From Chloroflexota bacterium (GTDB taxonomy: Bacteria > Chloroflexota > Anaerolineae > Fen-1058): 5,819 bases of DNA. The notes beneath the pieces were generated by a model. The model was not told the DNA's origin. It saw only the letters and a program-made list of their open reading frames with translations, and made no database searches. The position numbers and the translations under genes were made by a program. Within the stretch, counting starts at the first letter, position 1; the number at the start of each line of letters is the position of its first letter. Where the stretch lies: positions 1-5,819 of the forward strand of contig JACRBO010000703.1 of NCBI GenBank assembly GCA_016219235.1. Direction: 5' to 3'. Below are positions 5,195-5,819 of the stretch, one piece after another.

Positions 5195-5819
5195 TTACGC
5201 GGCTTGCGCTTCCAGCTGGGCCATCAACTCGTCGGTCAGGTCCAAGCTGCTGTAGACGCTCTGCACGTCGTCCAACTCTTCGATGCTTTCGATCACGTTC
5301 ACGACTGACGCGGCCTCTTTCGCCGCGAGGGTCATCGGCTGTTTGGGCCGCATGATCAATTCCATCGAGTCCGGTTTGACGCCGACGGCTTGCAGCGCCT
5401 TGCCGACGGTATGCAGATCGGCCGGCTGGGTGTAGAACTCCACGGTCTCGTCGCCCACTTCCACGTCTTCCGCGCCCACTTCCAGGGCTAGTTCAAAGGC
5501 CTTGTCGGCGTCCAGATTTTCCTTGGGGGCAGAGATGTAGCCGCGGGTCTCGAATGACCACGCCACCGCGCCGTTTTCCGCGAGGTTGCCGCCGGAGCGG
5601 GTAAAGAGACGGCGCAGATCAGAGATGGTACGATTGCGATTGTCGGTCACAACTTTGACGATCATTGCCACGCCGTGCGGTCCGTAGCCTTCGAACATGG
5701 CTTCTTCAAACGCCACGGCATCCTTATCGAGGCCCGCGCCGCGCCGGATGGCGCGCTCGATGTTGTCTTTGGGCATACCAGCCGCTCGCGCCTTGTCGAC
5801 GACGAGGCGCAGCTTGAAG
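5195..5819 (-). CDS. yebC: YebC/TACO1 family translation factor, 5' end missing
   Basis: The visible 207 residues run from FKLRLVVDKARAAGMPKDNI to the stop at 5195-5197. About 46 N-terminal residues of the usual 240-250 (the MSGHSKW... domain) lie beyond the window. An ATG at 5774-5776 is internal, because the preceding 14 codons match the family and stay open to the window edge. Family landmarks are MPKDNIERAIRRG, FEGYGPHGVAMIVKVVTDNRNRT, LRRLFTRSGGNLAENGAVAWSF and the C-terminal IESIEELDDVQSVYSSLD. The family was long annotated as a transcriptional regulator. More recent work links YebC/TACO1 proteins to ribosome function at proline-rich stretches. The gene lies upstream of ruvC on the same strand, a common arrangement. 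Here the two are separated by 207 bp holding a MITE-like repeat and a terminator-like hairpin, so co-transcription is uncertain. Confidence 0.96.
   Translation of the reverse strand, partial: FKLRLVVDKARAAGMPKDNIERAIRRGAGLDKDAVAFEEAMFEGYGPHGVAMIVKVVTDNRNRTISDLRRLFTRSGGNLAENGAVAWSFETRGYISAPKENLDADKAFELALEVGAEDVEVGDETVEFYTQPADLHTVGKALQAVGVKPDSMELIMRPKQPMTLAAKEAASVVNVIESIEELDDVQSVYSSLDLTDELMAQLEAQAA

Overview
The window is GC-rich bacterial chromosome, roughly 60% G+C by eye. It most likely comes from a member of the Chloroflexota or a similar environmental lineage. That rests on the multi-PAS/GAF sensor style, the yebC-ruvC-ruvA gene order and dispersed palindromic repeats of the GTCATTGCGAGG type. 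The phylum is an inference; no rRNA or lineage marker is present.

Left part (1-2383, + strand): a possible promoter at 67-95 precedes a membrane-anchored multi-PAS/GAF sensor that starts at ATG 122. The frame is broken by a single in-frame amber codon at 434-436, inside the first PAS domain, and continues in the same frame to 2383. The C-terminus stops at the end of the last PAS domain, with no histidine kinase, GGDEF or other output module. It is either a recent pseudogene or decaying sensor, or a PAS/GAF-only protein.

Right part (2389-5819, - strand): read in transcription order this is yebC (5' end off the window), ruvC, ruvA and an amidase-signature hydrolase. ruvC and ruvA are 3 bp apart and probably translationally coupled. 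They encode the Holliday-junction resolvase and the branch-migration platform, while ruvB is absent here. YebC is a TACO1-family translation factor often found beside ruv genes. The amidase occupies the place where ruvB often sits and probably has an unrelated metabolic role. The sensor and the amidase converge with only 5 bp between stop codons.

The two longer gaps in the - strand cluster are unusually structured. The yebC-ruvC gap holds a 116-bp MITE-like inverted repeat with a near-perfect 9-bp flanking duplication. It also holds a terminator-like hairpin that ends 8 nt before the ruvC start codon. The ruvA-amidase gap holds a BIME-like pair of inverted hairpins whose six-base loops are perfectly complementary, plus a palindrome and heptamer repeats. 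A second heptamer repeat lies in frame inside the amidase gene. The hexamer CGATCG is about seven-fold over-represented across the window. No tRNA, rRNA, CRISPR array or transposase gene was seen.
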